Source: Mesorhizobium loti (GTDB lineage: Bacteria > Pseudomonadota > Alphaproteobacteria > Rhizobiales > Rhizobiaceae). From it: 49,747 bases of DNA. Below are positions 1-8,089 of this stretch, piece by piece. Under the pieces are notes generated by a model, which saw only the letters and a list, made by a program, of their open reading frames with translations, was not told the origin of the DNA and ran no database searches. Each line of letters begins with the position of its first letter. The first letter of the stretch is position 1. Location of the stretch: the NCBI RefSeq assembly GCF_001510895.1, contig NZ_LPWA01000127.1, positions 1 through 49,747 of the forward strand, written 5' to 3'. The translations under genes and the position numbers were made by a program.

Positions 1-152
1 GGGAAGGGACCGGGCCATGCCACGGCCTGTCCGCAAGGACGACCAGGATCCACTCGGTCTCCTTCCCACTTCAACCATATACCGAAACCAACACACAGGG
101 TCCTTGGGTCTCCGCTCCGCTTCGCGTCGCTACGCCCTAGGATGACGAAGGC
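1..152. other. Intergenic edge, no gene seen
   Basis: No open frame with a plausible start or ribosome site was found here. The part nearest the downstream gene (about 98-150) is rich in short inverted and repeated GC motifs and ends in CCTAGGATGACG. That style is common in rhizobial intergenic repeats, but there is only one copy in this window, so it cannot be called a repeat from this sequence. Confidence 0.4.
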
Positions 153-1426
153 TCAGCCGTCGCCACCGCCGCCGCGGCGGCGGCAGCGCCAGTTCCAGTC
201 GCGCTCGGGACCGACGTCGACGTGGATCGATTCGGTGTGGCAGTAGGTGCCGACGCCGCCGCGGCCGGGCATCGAGCGGACATAGCTCGCCAGTTCCCAC
301 TTCGAGACGCCGGGCAACTGGATGTCGGCGGCGGCGCAATACATGTGCAGCGAGTTCTTGGCGCCGTTGGCGCGGCGGTTGCGCGAGGGATCGCGATAGC
401 CGGAGGTGACGACCATCTTGCGGCCGAAATGGCCCTCGATCGTCTTCAGCACCCGCACCAGCGACGGCTTGAGGCACGCGACGTCGACGCTTTCGTTCTG
501 CTTCAGGAGGCCGTTGGGCGCGAGCCGCGCCATGCCGGCGGCGGACGCCACCTGGTATGAGCCGCCGCCTTCGTCCTCGTTGAGGTCGACGTCGCTCTCG
601 TCGTCGATGCCGGACTTGCGCTTGATCTCGAACAGCGCCGTCTGGCGCACGCCGGGCAGGGCGTCGGCGCCGGTGATGTGGCTGCCGCTGTCGTCGCCGA
701 GGGAAGCGAGCTGCACCGGTTTGTCGCCCGGCGTCGCGGAGGCGAGCGTTACGATCGGCTTGGCCGGCGGCGGCGTGGTCTTGGCCTGCGCGGCGGGCTG
801 GTCGCCGGCGCGCGCGTTGTTGATCAGCGGCGCAGGCGCCGCGGAAGCCGGCGTGGTGCTGAACAGCGAGGCGAACAGGCCTTTCTTCGGCGCGGCGATC
901 GGCTGCTGCGCGGGGTCGCCCGCCGTCACGTAGACACCGCCATTGTTCATGACCGGCGCGGCCTGGGCTTGCGCTTGCGATGCGATCGCGGCGGCGTCGC
1001 CGGCAGCGACTTTATCGGCGGCGGCTTTCGTTTCATCGGCCGTCTGCGCCGATTGAACCAGCGGTTGCGGTGCGTTCCCCGCAATCGTGGTGGCGCCCGC
1101 AGGCACGGCCACGGCGGGGAAGGCGGCTCCGGGCCGCGTTTCCGGCACATAGGCAACCTTTTCCGGCAACGGCTTGTCGTCTTCGCCCATCACGGTCGAT
1201 GTTACCTCGGGCGTGGCCGACGCCACCTGCAGGGTCGAATCGGCCGAGGCCGTGGCTTGGCGCCGGAAGAAGCGCTCATCTCGGTAGCGGTTGAATTGTA
1301 GGCCGGCGTGACGACCGACATCGTCGGGTCGCCGGTCGAGGTGCAGGAGGCCAGAAGCACGGAGAAAAGCGCTGCCACAATGCTGCGGCTTTCCCTTCGT
1401 GCGAGACGCCAACCTGCTGGTTTCAA
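153..1426 (-). CDS. Peptidase M15A-type (DUF882-like) lipoprotein, apparent 1-nt frameshift
   Basis: Probable envelope lipoprotein with a C-terminal M15A-type peptidase domain, the zinc peptidase fold of VanX-like and DUF882/YcbK proteins. The last 120 residues show the family pattern: SGYRDPSRNRRANGAKNSLH, then AADIQ, then HVDVG, which supply the expected His/Asp zinc ligands. The middle is long, Ala/Pro-rich and low in complexity. The N-terminus is in another frame: a TTG at 1426 behind GAGGGGG gives a signal sequence ending in the lipobox LLASC. The frame then changes near 1268, where GGCGCCAAGCC would read through as GGCGCCCAAGCC. With one base restored the length is 424 codons plus stop. 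Taking the downstream frame alone gives a false 461-residue protein without a signal sequence. Substrate is unknown; peptidoglycan is the likely target by family. Confidence 0.75.
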
Positions 1427-1647
1427 AATAGAATTCCCCCTCGATATCCGGTCCGTTCATCGTCGCCGTGGCGCTCCAGTGCCCCTGGCGACGACCTCCT
1501 GTTCCCGAACCGGAAACGGGATATGTATCGATCCGCAAGCCTCGAATTTATGCTGGGTCTGAAGGCGAATTGAGGCTGCGAAAACGATTAACGCCACCAT
1601 TTCGCCCTGTTTTGGCAGCCCGTCAACTCACCAGACATTACAGTCCG

Positions 1648-3483
1648 TTACACACGCACCTTGACATAGGTGCCCGGCGCATCCCCCAAGGTTTTCATAC
1701 GCTTGCCCGGTTTGCGGGCGGGGACATGACGATTGTCCTGGCTTTCGATCCAGTGCTGCCAGTGCGTCCACCACGAACCAGCATGCTCGTGCGCGGCGGC
1801 GAACCAGGTGTTGAAATCGCCGACCGGCTTGGCGCCGGTCCAGAACTGGTATTTATGCGCCGCCGGCGGATTGACGACGCCGGCGATATGGCCGGAGCCC
1901 GCCATCACATATTCGACATCGCCGCCGAAAAACTGCGAGCCGAGGAACACCGAGAGCGCCGGCGCGATGTGGTCCTCTTTCGTGGCCAGGTTGTAGACTG
2001 GGATCGTGATGTCGGCCAGCGAGACGGTGCGGCCGGCCAGCTCCATCGTGCCGCGCGAAAGATTGTTCTCGAGATAGCAGTTGCGCAGGTAGAAGGAATG
2101 GTTGGCCGCCGCCATGCGGGTCGAATCGGCGTTCCAATAGAGCAGGTCGAAGGGCAGGGGATCCTTGCCGCGCATATAGTTGTTGATGACATAGGGCCAG
2201 ATCAGATCGCCCGAGCGCAGCATGTTGAAGGCGGTGGCCATCTTGGTGCCTTCAAGGTAGCCCTTCTCGCTCATCGAGCGCTCGACCGCGGCAACCTGGT
2301 CCTCGTCGACGAAAACCTTCAGGTCGCCAGCATAGGTGAAGTCGACCTGGGTGGTGAAGAAGGTCGCCGACTTGATGCGGTGGTCGCCTTCCTGCGCCAG
2401 AAGCGCAAGCGCCGCCGCCAGCAGCGTGCCGCCGACGCAATAGCCGATCGCGTTGACTTCCTTTTCGCCGGTCGCCTTCTCGACCATGTCGAGGCCATAT
2501 TGCAGGCCCTCGCGGATATAGGCCTCCCAGCCCTTGGCGCCGTGGCGCTCGTCCGGGTTGATCCAGGATATGACGAAGACCGTGTGGCCCTGCTCGACCG
2601 CCCAGCGGATGAAGGATTTCTGCGGGTTTAGGTCGAGGATGTAGTATTTGTTGATCCAGGGCGGGCAGACGAGCAGGGGACGCTTCAGCACGGTTTCGGT
2701 GGCCGGGTCGTACTGGATGATCTCGGCGACATCGCTGCGGCCGATCACCTTGCCGGGCGTGGTGGCGATGTTCTTGCCGATCTCGAACGGCGCGTAATCC
2801 GCCTGGCGCAGCTTCAGGTCGCCCCTGCCGGCGGCGATGTCCTCGGCCAGCATCTTCATGCCGCGCACGAGATTCTCGCCATTGGAGGCGACGGTCTCGC
2901 GGAACAGCTCGGGATTGGTGAGGATGAAATTCGACGGCGCGATCGCGTTGGAGACCTGCTTGACGTAGAAGCTCGCCTTGTGGCGGGTGTGCTCGTCCAG
3001 GCCCTCGGCATGCTCGACGAGGTCCGAGGCCCAGCGCGAGGTGACGAGATAGGCCTGTTTCAGGAAATCGAAGAAGGCGTTGCGGCCCCATTCCGGGTCC
3101 TGGAAACGCTTGTCGCCGCGCTCGGGCTTGACCGCGTCGTCGGGGGCTTCGGCATTGGGGCTCACCTTCTGGATGGCGTTCGCCCACACCGTCATGTAGC
3201 CGGCGAAGAGCCGGGTCTGCGCTTCAAGCGCGCGCTGCGGGTCGGCCAGCCAGTATTCCGAGAGCTTGGAGAAGGTCTTGACCATGTCGACCACGGGTTC
3301 GGCGACGTGGTCGCGCACTTCACCCTTTTCGCGCGGCTCGGCCCAGGCGGAGGCTGCCTTGCCGGCCTGCTCGACCATGCGCGCCATGTTCAACGCGAAA
3401 CGCTCGGGGTCTTTCACCAGATATTGCTCGACGGTCGAAGGTCCGCCATTTTCCGCTTTGTCCGAATCGGGCGCTTTGGACAT
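1648..3483 (-). CDS. phaC: Class I poly(3-hydroxyalkanoate) polymerase
   Basis: Polymerises (R)-3-hydroxyacyl-CoA into polyhydroxyalkanoate storage granules in the cytoplasm. The protein is 611 residues, the usual size for class I PhaC, with an N-terminal PhaC domain and an alpha/beta hydrolase core. The lipase-like box GYCVGG carries the nucleophile Cys at about residue 349. The Asp of ATKEDHIAP and the His of SGHIAGV complete the triad. The ATG at 3483 is chosen because GGAGG lies about 10 nt upstream; an in-frame extension to 3552 has no such signal. It is divergent from the small lipoprotein gene at 3581, so the 97-bp gap must hold both promoters. No phaR or phasin gene is next to it. Confidence 0.96.
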   Translation of the reverse strand: MSKAPDSDKAENGGPSTVEQYLVKDPERFALNMARMVEQAGKAASAWAEPREKGEVRDHVAEPVVDMVKTFSKLSEYWLADPQRALEAQTRLFAGYMTVWANAIQKVSPNAEAPDDAVKPERGDKRFQDPEWGRNAFFDFLKQAYLVTSRWASDLVEHAEGLDEHTRHKASFYVKQVSNAIAPSNFILTNPELFRETVASNGENLVRGMKMLAEDIAAGRGDLKLRQADYAPFEIGKNIATTPGKVIGRSDVAEIIQYDPATETVLKRPLLVCPPWINKYYILDLNPQKSFIRWAVEQGHTVFVISWINPDERHGAKGWEAYIREGLQYGLDMVEKATGEKEVNAIGYCVGGTLLAAALALLAQEGDHRIKSATFFTTQVDFTYAGDLKVFVDEDQVAAVERSMSEKGYLEGTKMATAFNMLRSGDLIWPYVINNYMRGKDPLPFDLLYWNADSTRMAAANHSFYLRNCYLENNLSRGTMELAGRTVSLADITIPVYNLATKEDHIAPALSVFLGSQFFGGDVEYVMAGSGHIAGVVNPPAAHKYQFWTGAKPVGDFNTWFAAAHEHAGSWWTHWQHWIESQDNRHVPARKPGKRMKTLGDAPGTYVKVRV

Positions 3484-3580
3484 GGTTCGCGGGGTTCCTC
3501 CCGGAGCGTTTTCTTGACATATTACCATGGGACATCTGACCGGGTCCAACACGCTCTAACCCGGCTGCCAGGAAAACAAT

Positions 3581-3991
3581 ATGACGATTAATGTTGGCGG
3601 GACTTATTTTCTCGGCGTCGGTTCGATTTGCCGCATCGCCGTCGCGGCGGCGATGCTGTGCGCGCCGTTGCTGGCGAGCGGCTGTACCAGCACCAGCAAC
3701 GCCAACAGTTCGGCGCCGACAGCGCTGGCGGAGGGACCGAAGGACACCGGCTCCTATCCGAACCTCAACATTCGGCCGCAGGTGGCCGCCAAGCAACTCT
3801 CCAAGGAAGAGACCGCCGCCAAGCTCGGTGAGCTCAAGGCCGAGCAGCAGGCGCAGCTTGCCAAGGGCGGCGGCGCGAAACCAGCCCCCAATACAGCGGC
3901 GCTCAACACACTCGCCAGGACGCATGGCGGCGACACGCTGAAACAGATCGAAGGCAAATGCGATCCCGCCCTCGACCCTAACTGCAATTAG
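3581..3991 (+). CDS. Small hypothetical lipoprotein
   Basis: A 136-residue protein of unknown function. It has a hydrophobic signal segment followed by the lipobox LASGC at about residues 31-35, so it is probably exported and lipidated. The mature part is polar, with a Lys/Glu-rich likely helical stretch (KEETAAKLGELKAEQQAQ) and an acidic, Cys-containing tail ending in CDPALDPNCN. The start at 3581 is the first ATG; another ATG near 3653 would leave a shorter but still usable signal peptide. It sits between divergent phaC and the aminotransferase gene. I know this type as a hypothetical lipoprotein of rhizobia and cannot assign a role. Confidence 0.75.
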   Translation: MTINVGGTYFLGVGSICRIAVAAAMLCAPLLASGCTSTSNANSSAPTALAEGPKDTGSYPNLNIRPQVAAKQLSKEETAAKLGELKAEQQAQLAKGGGAKPAPNTAALNTLARTHGGDTLKQIEGKCDPALDPNCN

Positions 3992-4039
3992 GTCTATATC
4001 GCGCGCCGAGTGCGCCCCCTTTGATCGTCTGGAACTGAA

Positions 4040-5257
4040 ATGGAAGAATTTCACAAGGTCCGCCGGCTTCCGCCTTACGTGTTCGAGCAGGTCAACCGGC
4101 TGAAGGCCAGCGCCCGCTCGCGCGGCGCCGACATCATCGACCTTGGCATGGGCAATCCGGACTTGCCGACGCCGAAGGCCATCGTCGACAAATTGTGCGA
4201 AGTGGTGCGCGACCCGCGCACGCATCGCTATTCCTCATCGCGCGGCATTCCGGGCCTGCGCCGCGCCCAGGCGAACTACTACCAGCGCCGCTTCGGCGTT
4301 AAGCTCAATCCCGACACGCAAGTGGTGGCGACGCTGGGCTCGAAGGAGGGCTTCGCCAACATGGCGCAGGCGATCACCGCGCCCGGCGATGTCATCCTGT
4401 GCCCCAATCCGACCTATCCGATCCACGCCTTCGGCTTCATCATGTCGGGCGGCGTCATCCGCTCGCTGCAGGTGGAGCCCGATGACGGCTTCATCCCGGC
4501 GGTCGAGCGTGGCATCCGCCACTCGATCCCGAAGCCGCTGGCGCTGATCCTCAACTACCCGTCGAACCCGACGGCGCTGGTCGCCTCGCTGGATTTCTAC
4601 AAGGACGTCGTCGCCTTCGCGAAGAAGAACGACATCATCATCCTGTCGGACCTTGCCTATTCGGAGATCTATTTCGACGGCAACCCGCCGCCTTCCGTGC
4701 TTCAGGTTCCGGGCGCGATCGACGTCTGCGTCGAGTTCACCTCGATGTCGAAGACCTTCTCCATGCCCGGCTGGCGCATGGGCTTCGCGGTCGGCAACGA
4801 GCGGCTGATCGCGGCGCTGACCAGGGTCAAATCCTATCTCGATTACGGCGCCTTCACGCCGATCCAGGTGGCGGCGGCGCATGCGCTGAACGGCGACGGC
4901 GCCGATATCGAGGAGGTGCGCGAGGTCTACCACAAGCGGCGCGACGTGATGGTCGATTCCTTTACCCGCGCCGGCTGGACCATTCCCGCGCCCGCGGCCT
5001 CGATGTTCGCCTGGGCGCCGATCCCGGAACAGTTCCGCCAGCTCGGCTCGCTCGAATTCTCCAAGCTGCTCATCGAGCATGCCGACGTCGCGGTGGCGCC
5101 CGGCATCGGCTTCGGCGAGCATGGCGACGACTTCGTGCGCGTGGCGCTGGTCGAGAACGAGCACCGGATTCGGCAAGCGGCGCGCAACATCAAGCGGTTC
5201 CTGGCCTCGACCGCCAAGCAGCCCAACAATGTCGTGCCGCTTACCGCGCGCCGGTAG
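4040..5257 (+). CDS. Class I/II PLP aminotransferase (AlaC / LL-DAP aminotransferase-like)
   Basis: A fold-type I PLP aminotransferase of 405 residues. The N-terminus (GMGNPDLPTPKAIVDKL) and the PLP-lysine region SMSKTFSMPGWRMGF are typical of the AlaC/LL-diaminopimelate-aminotransferase-like group, whose members make alanine from pyruvate or act on related amino acids. Other family landmarks are NYPSNPTA and SDLAYSEIYFDG. It is followed by hom after a 154-bp gap holding a strong hairpin and a palindromic repeat, so joint transcription is uncertain. Automatic pipelines often name this group LL-diaminopimelate aminotransferase; the sequence alone does not separate that from alanine transaminase, so no symbol is given. 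Confidence 0.9.
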   Translation: MEEFHKVRRLPPYVFEQVNRLKASARSRGADIIDLGMGNPDLPTPKAIVDKLCEVVRDPRTHRYSSSRGIPGLRRAQANYYQRRFGVKLNPDTQVVATLGSKEGFANMAQAITAPGDVILCPNPTYPIHAFGFIMSGGVIRSLQVEPDDGFIPAVERGIRHSIPKPLALILNYPSNPTALVASLDFYKDVVAFAKKNDIIILSDLAYSEIYFDGNPPPSVLQVPGAIDVCVEFTSMSKTFSMPGWRMGFAVGNERLIAALTRVKSYLDYGAFTPIQVAAAHALNGDGADIEEVREVYHKRRDVMVDSFTRAGWTIPAPAASMFAWAPIPEQFRQLGSLEFSKLLIEHADVAVAPGIGFGEHGDDFVRVALVENEHRIRQAARNIKRFLASTAKQPNNVVPLTARR

Positions 5258-5299
5258 AGCCGGATTTCAGGCCCGTTCGGCCTGAAATCATCCGGCTCT
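5257..5299 (+). terminator. Strong inverted repeat after the aminotransferase gene
   Basis: The arm GAGCCGGATTTCAGGCC (5257-5273), a 5-nt loop, and the complementary arm at 5279-5299 form a 17-bp stem with a 3-nt bulge. It starts inside the stop codon of the aminotransferase gene. There is no run of T after it, so it may be an RNA-stabilising hairpin or a weak, possibly bidirectional, terminator. Confidence 0.6.
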
Positions 5300-5312
5300 C
5301 AATTAAAGAGAT

Positions 5313-5363
5313 AGAGCATGATGTCGTCCGAAAACCGCTTCACACTTTTCGGCATCATGCTCT
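5313..5363. repeat. Short palindromic intergenic repeat, copy 1
   Basis: A 51-nt imperfect palindrome with outer arms AGAGCATGATG and CATCATGCTCT and the central core CCGAAAACCGCTTCACACTT. It shares this core with the elements at 6743, 6908 and 7989. It lies between the aminotransferase gene and hom. Confidence 0.75.
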
Positions 5364-5411
5364 AGTTCACCGCACATCACACCGACCATTCTTTGAGGGG
5401 CGTCGCCGGAC

Positions 5412-6725
5412 ATGGCTGAAGCGTTGCGTGTTGGAATTGCCGGCCTTGGCACGGTGGGCGCCTCGGTGGCGCGCGTGCTCGACGAAAAGGCCGCCGAACT
5501 CACCCGCCAGTGCGGCCGCGACATCGTCGTCACAGCCGTTTCGGCGCGCGATCCGAAGCGCGATCGCGGCGTCGATCTCAGCACAGCCAAGTGGTTCGAC
5601 GACGCCGTGCAGATGGCCGAGAGGGCCGACGTCGATGTCTTCGTCGAATTGATCGGCGGCGACGAGGGGCCGGCGCGAGCATCGGTGAAGGCGGCGCTCG
5701 AGGCCGGCCGCCATGTCGTTACCGCGAACAAGGCGCTTTTGGCCAAGCACGGCGTCCAACTCGCCGAGATCGCTGAGAAGAAGGGCGTGCTGCTCAACTA
5801 CGAGGCGGCGGTGGCAGGCGGCATTCCGGTCATCAAGACGATGCGCGAGGCAATGGCCGGCAATCAAGTCACCCGTGTCTTCGGCATCCTCAACGGCACC
5901 TGCAACTACATCCTGACGCGCATGGAGGCCGAGGGCATCTCTTTCGATGCCTGCCTCAAGGACGCGCAGCGCCTCGGCTATGCCGAGGCCGATCCGACCT
6001 TCGACATCGAGGGCCACGACACGGCGCACAAGCTGTCGATCCTGACCAGCCTTGCCTTCGGCACCAGGATCGCCGCCAACGACATCTATATGGAAGGCAT
6101 TTCCAACATCACCCAAGCCGATATTCGCGCGGCGGCTGAGCTCGGCTACCGCATCAAGCTGCTCGGCGTCGCCCAGCGCACCGACAGCGGCATCGAGCAG
6201 CGCGTGCATCCGACCATGGTGCCGACGGCATCGGTCATCGCGCAGGTGCACGGCGTCACCAACGCGGTGGCGATCGAGACCGACATCCTTGGCGAGCTTT
6301 TGCTCTCGGGTCCCGGCGCCGGCGGCAACGCCACCGCCTCGGCGGTGGTCGGCGACATCGCCGACATCGCCAAGAGCCGGCCGGGCTTCCAGCACGGGCC
6401 GGTCTTCGGCTGGCCGGCGAAGGAATTGAAGCCCTACAAGAAGGCACAGATGCGCAGCCATGCCGGTGGCTATTTCATCCGGCTGACCGTGCATGACCGC
6501 ATCGGCGTCTTCGCCGCGATCGCCAAGCGCATGGCCGACAACGACATTTCGCTGGAATCGATCGTGCAGCAGGCAGCCGGGCCTGAAACCGAGGCGCAGA
6601 AGACGGTGATCCTCGTCACCCACGAGACGACGGAAGCTGCGGTGCGCAAGGCGGTCGAAGGCGTCACCAAGGACGGCCATCTGACTGACAAGCCGCAGGT
6701 GATCCGCATCGAGCGGGCGGAATAA
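5412..6725 (+). CDS. hom: Homoserine dehydrogenase
   Basis: Reduces aspartate semialdehyde to homoserine with NAD(P)H, the branch point to threonine and methionine. The 437 residues are in the normal order: N-terminal Rossmann domain with GIAGLGTVG, catalytic domain with NGTCNYILT and GYAEADPTFDIEGHD, and a C-terminal ACT domain (about residues 350-430, YFIRLTVHDRIGVFAAIAKR), which in this family binds a feedback amino acid, usually threonine. The ATG at 5412 is preceded by GAGGGG about 11 nt away. The order hom, glpX, recJ is familiar from rhizobial chromosomes. Palindromic repeats flank it on both sides. Confidence 0.97.
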   Translation: MAEALRVGIAGLGTVGASVARVLDEKAAELTRQCGRDIVVTAVSARDPKRDRGVDLSTAKWFDDAVQMAERADVDVFVELIGGDEGPARASVKAALEAGRHVVTANKALLAKHGVQLAEIAEKKGVLLNYEAAVAGGIPVIKTMREAMAGNQVTRVFGILNGTCNYILTRMEAEGISFDACLKDAQRLGYAEADPTFDIEGHDTAHKLSILTSLAFGTRIAANDIYMEGISNITQADIRAAAELGYRIKLLGVAQRTDSGIEQRVHPTMVPTASVIAQVHGVTNAVAIETDILGELLLSGPGAGGNATASAVVGDIADIAKSRPGFQHGPVFGWPAKELKPYKKAQMRSHAGGYFIRLTVHDRIGVFAAIAKRMADNDISLESIVQQAAGPETEAQKTVILVTHETTEAAVRKAVEGVTKDGHLTDKPQVIRIERAE

Positions 6726-6742
6726 CTCTGATTTGACTTGAC

Positions 6743-6787
6743 GCATGTCTTCGGCCCGAAACCGGTTCCCACTTTCGGGAGACATGC
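6743..6787. repeat. Short palindromic intergenic repeat, copy 2
   Basis: A 45-nt imperfect palindrome with arms GCATGTC and GACATGC and the core CCGAAACCGGTTCCCACTTT. The core matches the copy at 5313 but the arms differ and remain complementary. It lies just after hom. Confidence 0.7.
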
Positions 6788-6907
6788 TTAGTTACATTCC
6801 GCCTTCAATCGATTGATATTGCTGCTATTTCAAAAAATTGCCAGGGCAAGTCTTGCCGTTGTCATGGAGCTTTGCCAGAAGAAGCGCGCCTCTGGCGGGA
6901 GGCGGGA

Positions 6908-6950
6908 GCAATTCCAGGAAAGTGCTTAGCGGTTTTTCGTCCGGAATTGC
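6908..6950. repeat. Short palindromic intergenic repeat, copy 3 (inverted)
   Basis: A 43-nt palindrome with arms GCAATTCC and GGAATTGC. The core is in the opposite orientation to copies 1 and 2. It ends 32 nt before the glpX start, so it is probably in the glpX leader or promoter zone. Confidence 0.75.
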
Positions 6951-6982
6951 TCGAAGCAACAGTCAACGAGGAATACCCATTT

Positions 6983-7965
6983 ATGAATATGGCCCAGAAC
7001 ATCGCAGCCGGTCTCGACCGGATCCTCACCATGGAAGTGGTGCGCGTCACTGAGCGGGCGGCGGTCGCCGCTGCCAGGTTGCGCGGTCGCGGTGACGAGA
7101 AGGCCGCCGACCAGGTCGCGGTCGACGCCATGCGCCAGGAGCTCAACCGGCTGGCCATCAAGGGCACGGTTGTGATCGGCGAGGGCGAGCGCGACGAGGC
7201 ACCGATGCTCTATATCGGCGAAGAGGTCGGCACCGGCAAAGGCCCGGCGGTCGACATCGCGCTCGATCCGCTGGAAGGCACGACGATCTGCGCCAAGAAC
7301 CTGCCCAATGCGCTGGCCGTCATCGCCATCGCGGAAAAGGGCAGCCTACTGTTCGCGCCCGACGTCTACATGGACAAGATCGCCATCGGTCCGGGCTATG
7401 CCGAGGGCATCATCGACATCGACGCGCCGCCGGCCGAGAACATCGCCAAGCTCGCCAAGGCCAAGGGCGTTGCGGTGTCCGACATCACCGCCTGCATCCT
7501 CGATCGGCCGCGCCATGCCAAGCTGATCGACGCCGTGCGCGCCACGGGCGCCGCGATCCGGCTGATCGGCGACGGCGACGTCGCCGGCGCATCCACACCA
7601 CCGATCCGGAAGAGACCGGCATCGACATCTATCTCGGCACCGGCGGTGCGCCGGAAGGGGTGCTGGCCGCGGCGGCACTGCGCTGCACCGGTGGGCAGAT
7701 GCAGGGCCGGCTGCTGCTCGACGCGCCGGAGAAGGTGGCGCGGGCCGAAAAGATGGGCATTTCGGACCCGAAGCGGGTCTACCGGGCGCAGGACATGGCG
7801 CGCGGCGACGTGCTGTTTGCGGCAACCGGCGTCACCGACGGCAATCTGCTCGACGGGGTGAAGTTCGGCCGCACCTTCATCACCACCCACACCATCGTGC
7901 TGCGCTCGTCCTCGCGCACCGTGCGCGAGATCAAGGCGCGTCACCAGGATCTGGAAAAGTTTTGA
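6983..7965 (+). CDS. glpX: Class II fructose-1,6-bisphosphatase, apparent 1-nt frameshift
   Basis: Hydrolyses fructose-1,6-bisphosphate in gluconeogenesis. Family landmarks are GTVVIGEGERDEAPMLYIGE, DPLEGTT, GDGDVAG and GGAPEGVLAAAALRCTGGQM. The frame breaks at about 7590: after GDGDVAG the sequence GGCGCATCCACACC should read GGC GNC ATC CAC ACC, so one base is missing. The rest (TTDPEETGIDIYLGTGG onward) continues in the next frame to the TGA at 7965. With one base restored it encodes 327 residues, the usual GlpX length. The ATG at 6983 has GAGGAA about 10 nt upstream. All active-site motifs are intact on both sides, so a sequence error is more likely than a pseudogene. Confidence 0.9.
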
Positions 7966-7988
7966 TTTTGGCCCGCGTGGACCCTTTC

Positions 7989-8052
7989 GACGCAATTGCG
8001 GACGAAAACCGATCCACAGGTTTCCTTTAATTGCCCGCTTTCCTGGAATTGC
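7989..8052. repeat. Short palindromic intergenic repeat, copy 4 with partial extra end
   Basis: Positions 7989-8031 carry GCAATTGC at one end, GACGAAAACCGATCCACAGG as core and TAATTGC at the other end. A second right-hand end, CTTTCCTGGAATTGC, follows up to 8052. This looks like one degenerate copy followed by the end of another, and it fills the glpX-recJ gap. Confidence 0.6.
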
Positions 8053-8089
8053 TACAGCTGTCGCATATTGATATCTGCCAAAGGATGGT

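Noticed and set aside
1468..2631. A 387-codon plus-strand open frame over phaC
   Set aside because: phaC is certain by its catalytic motifs and length, and the frame has no ribosome site or family similarity.
7580..7600. Programmed frameshifting in glpX or the other frameshifted genes
   Set aside because: None of the sites has a slippery heptamer with a downstream pseudoknot or an internal ribosome-like stimulator, and the break points are in short G/C runs in unrelated genes. Sequence error explains all five.
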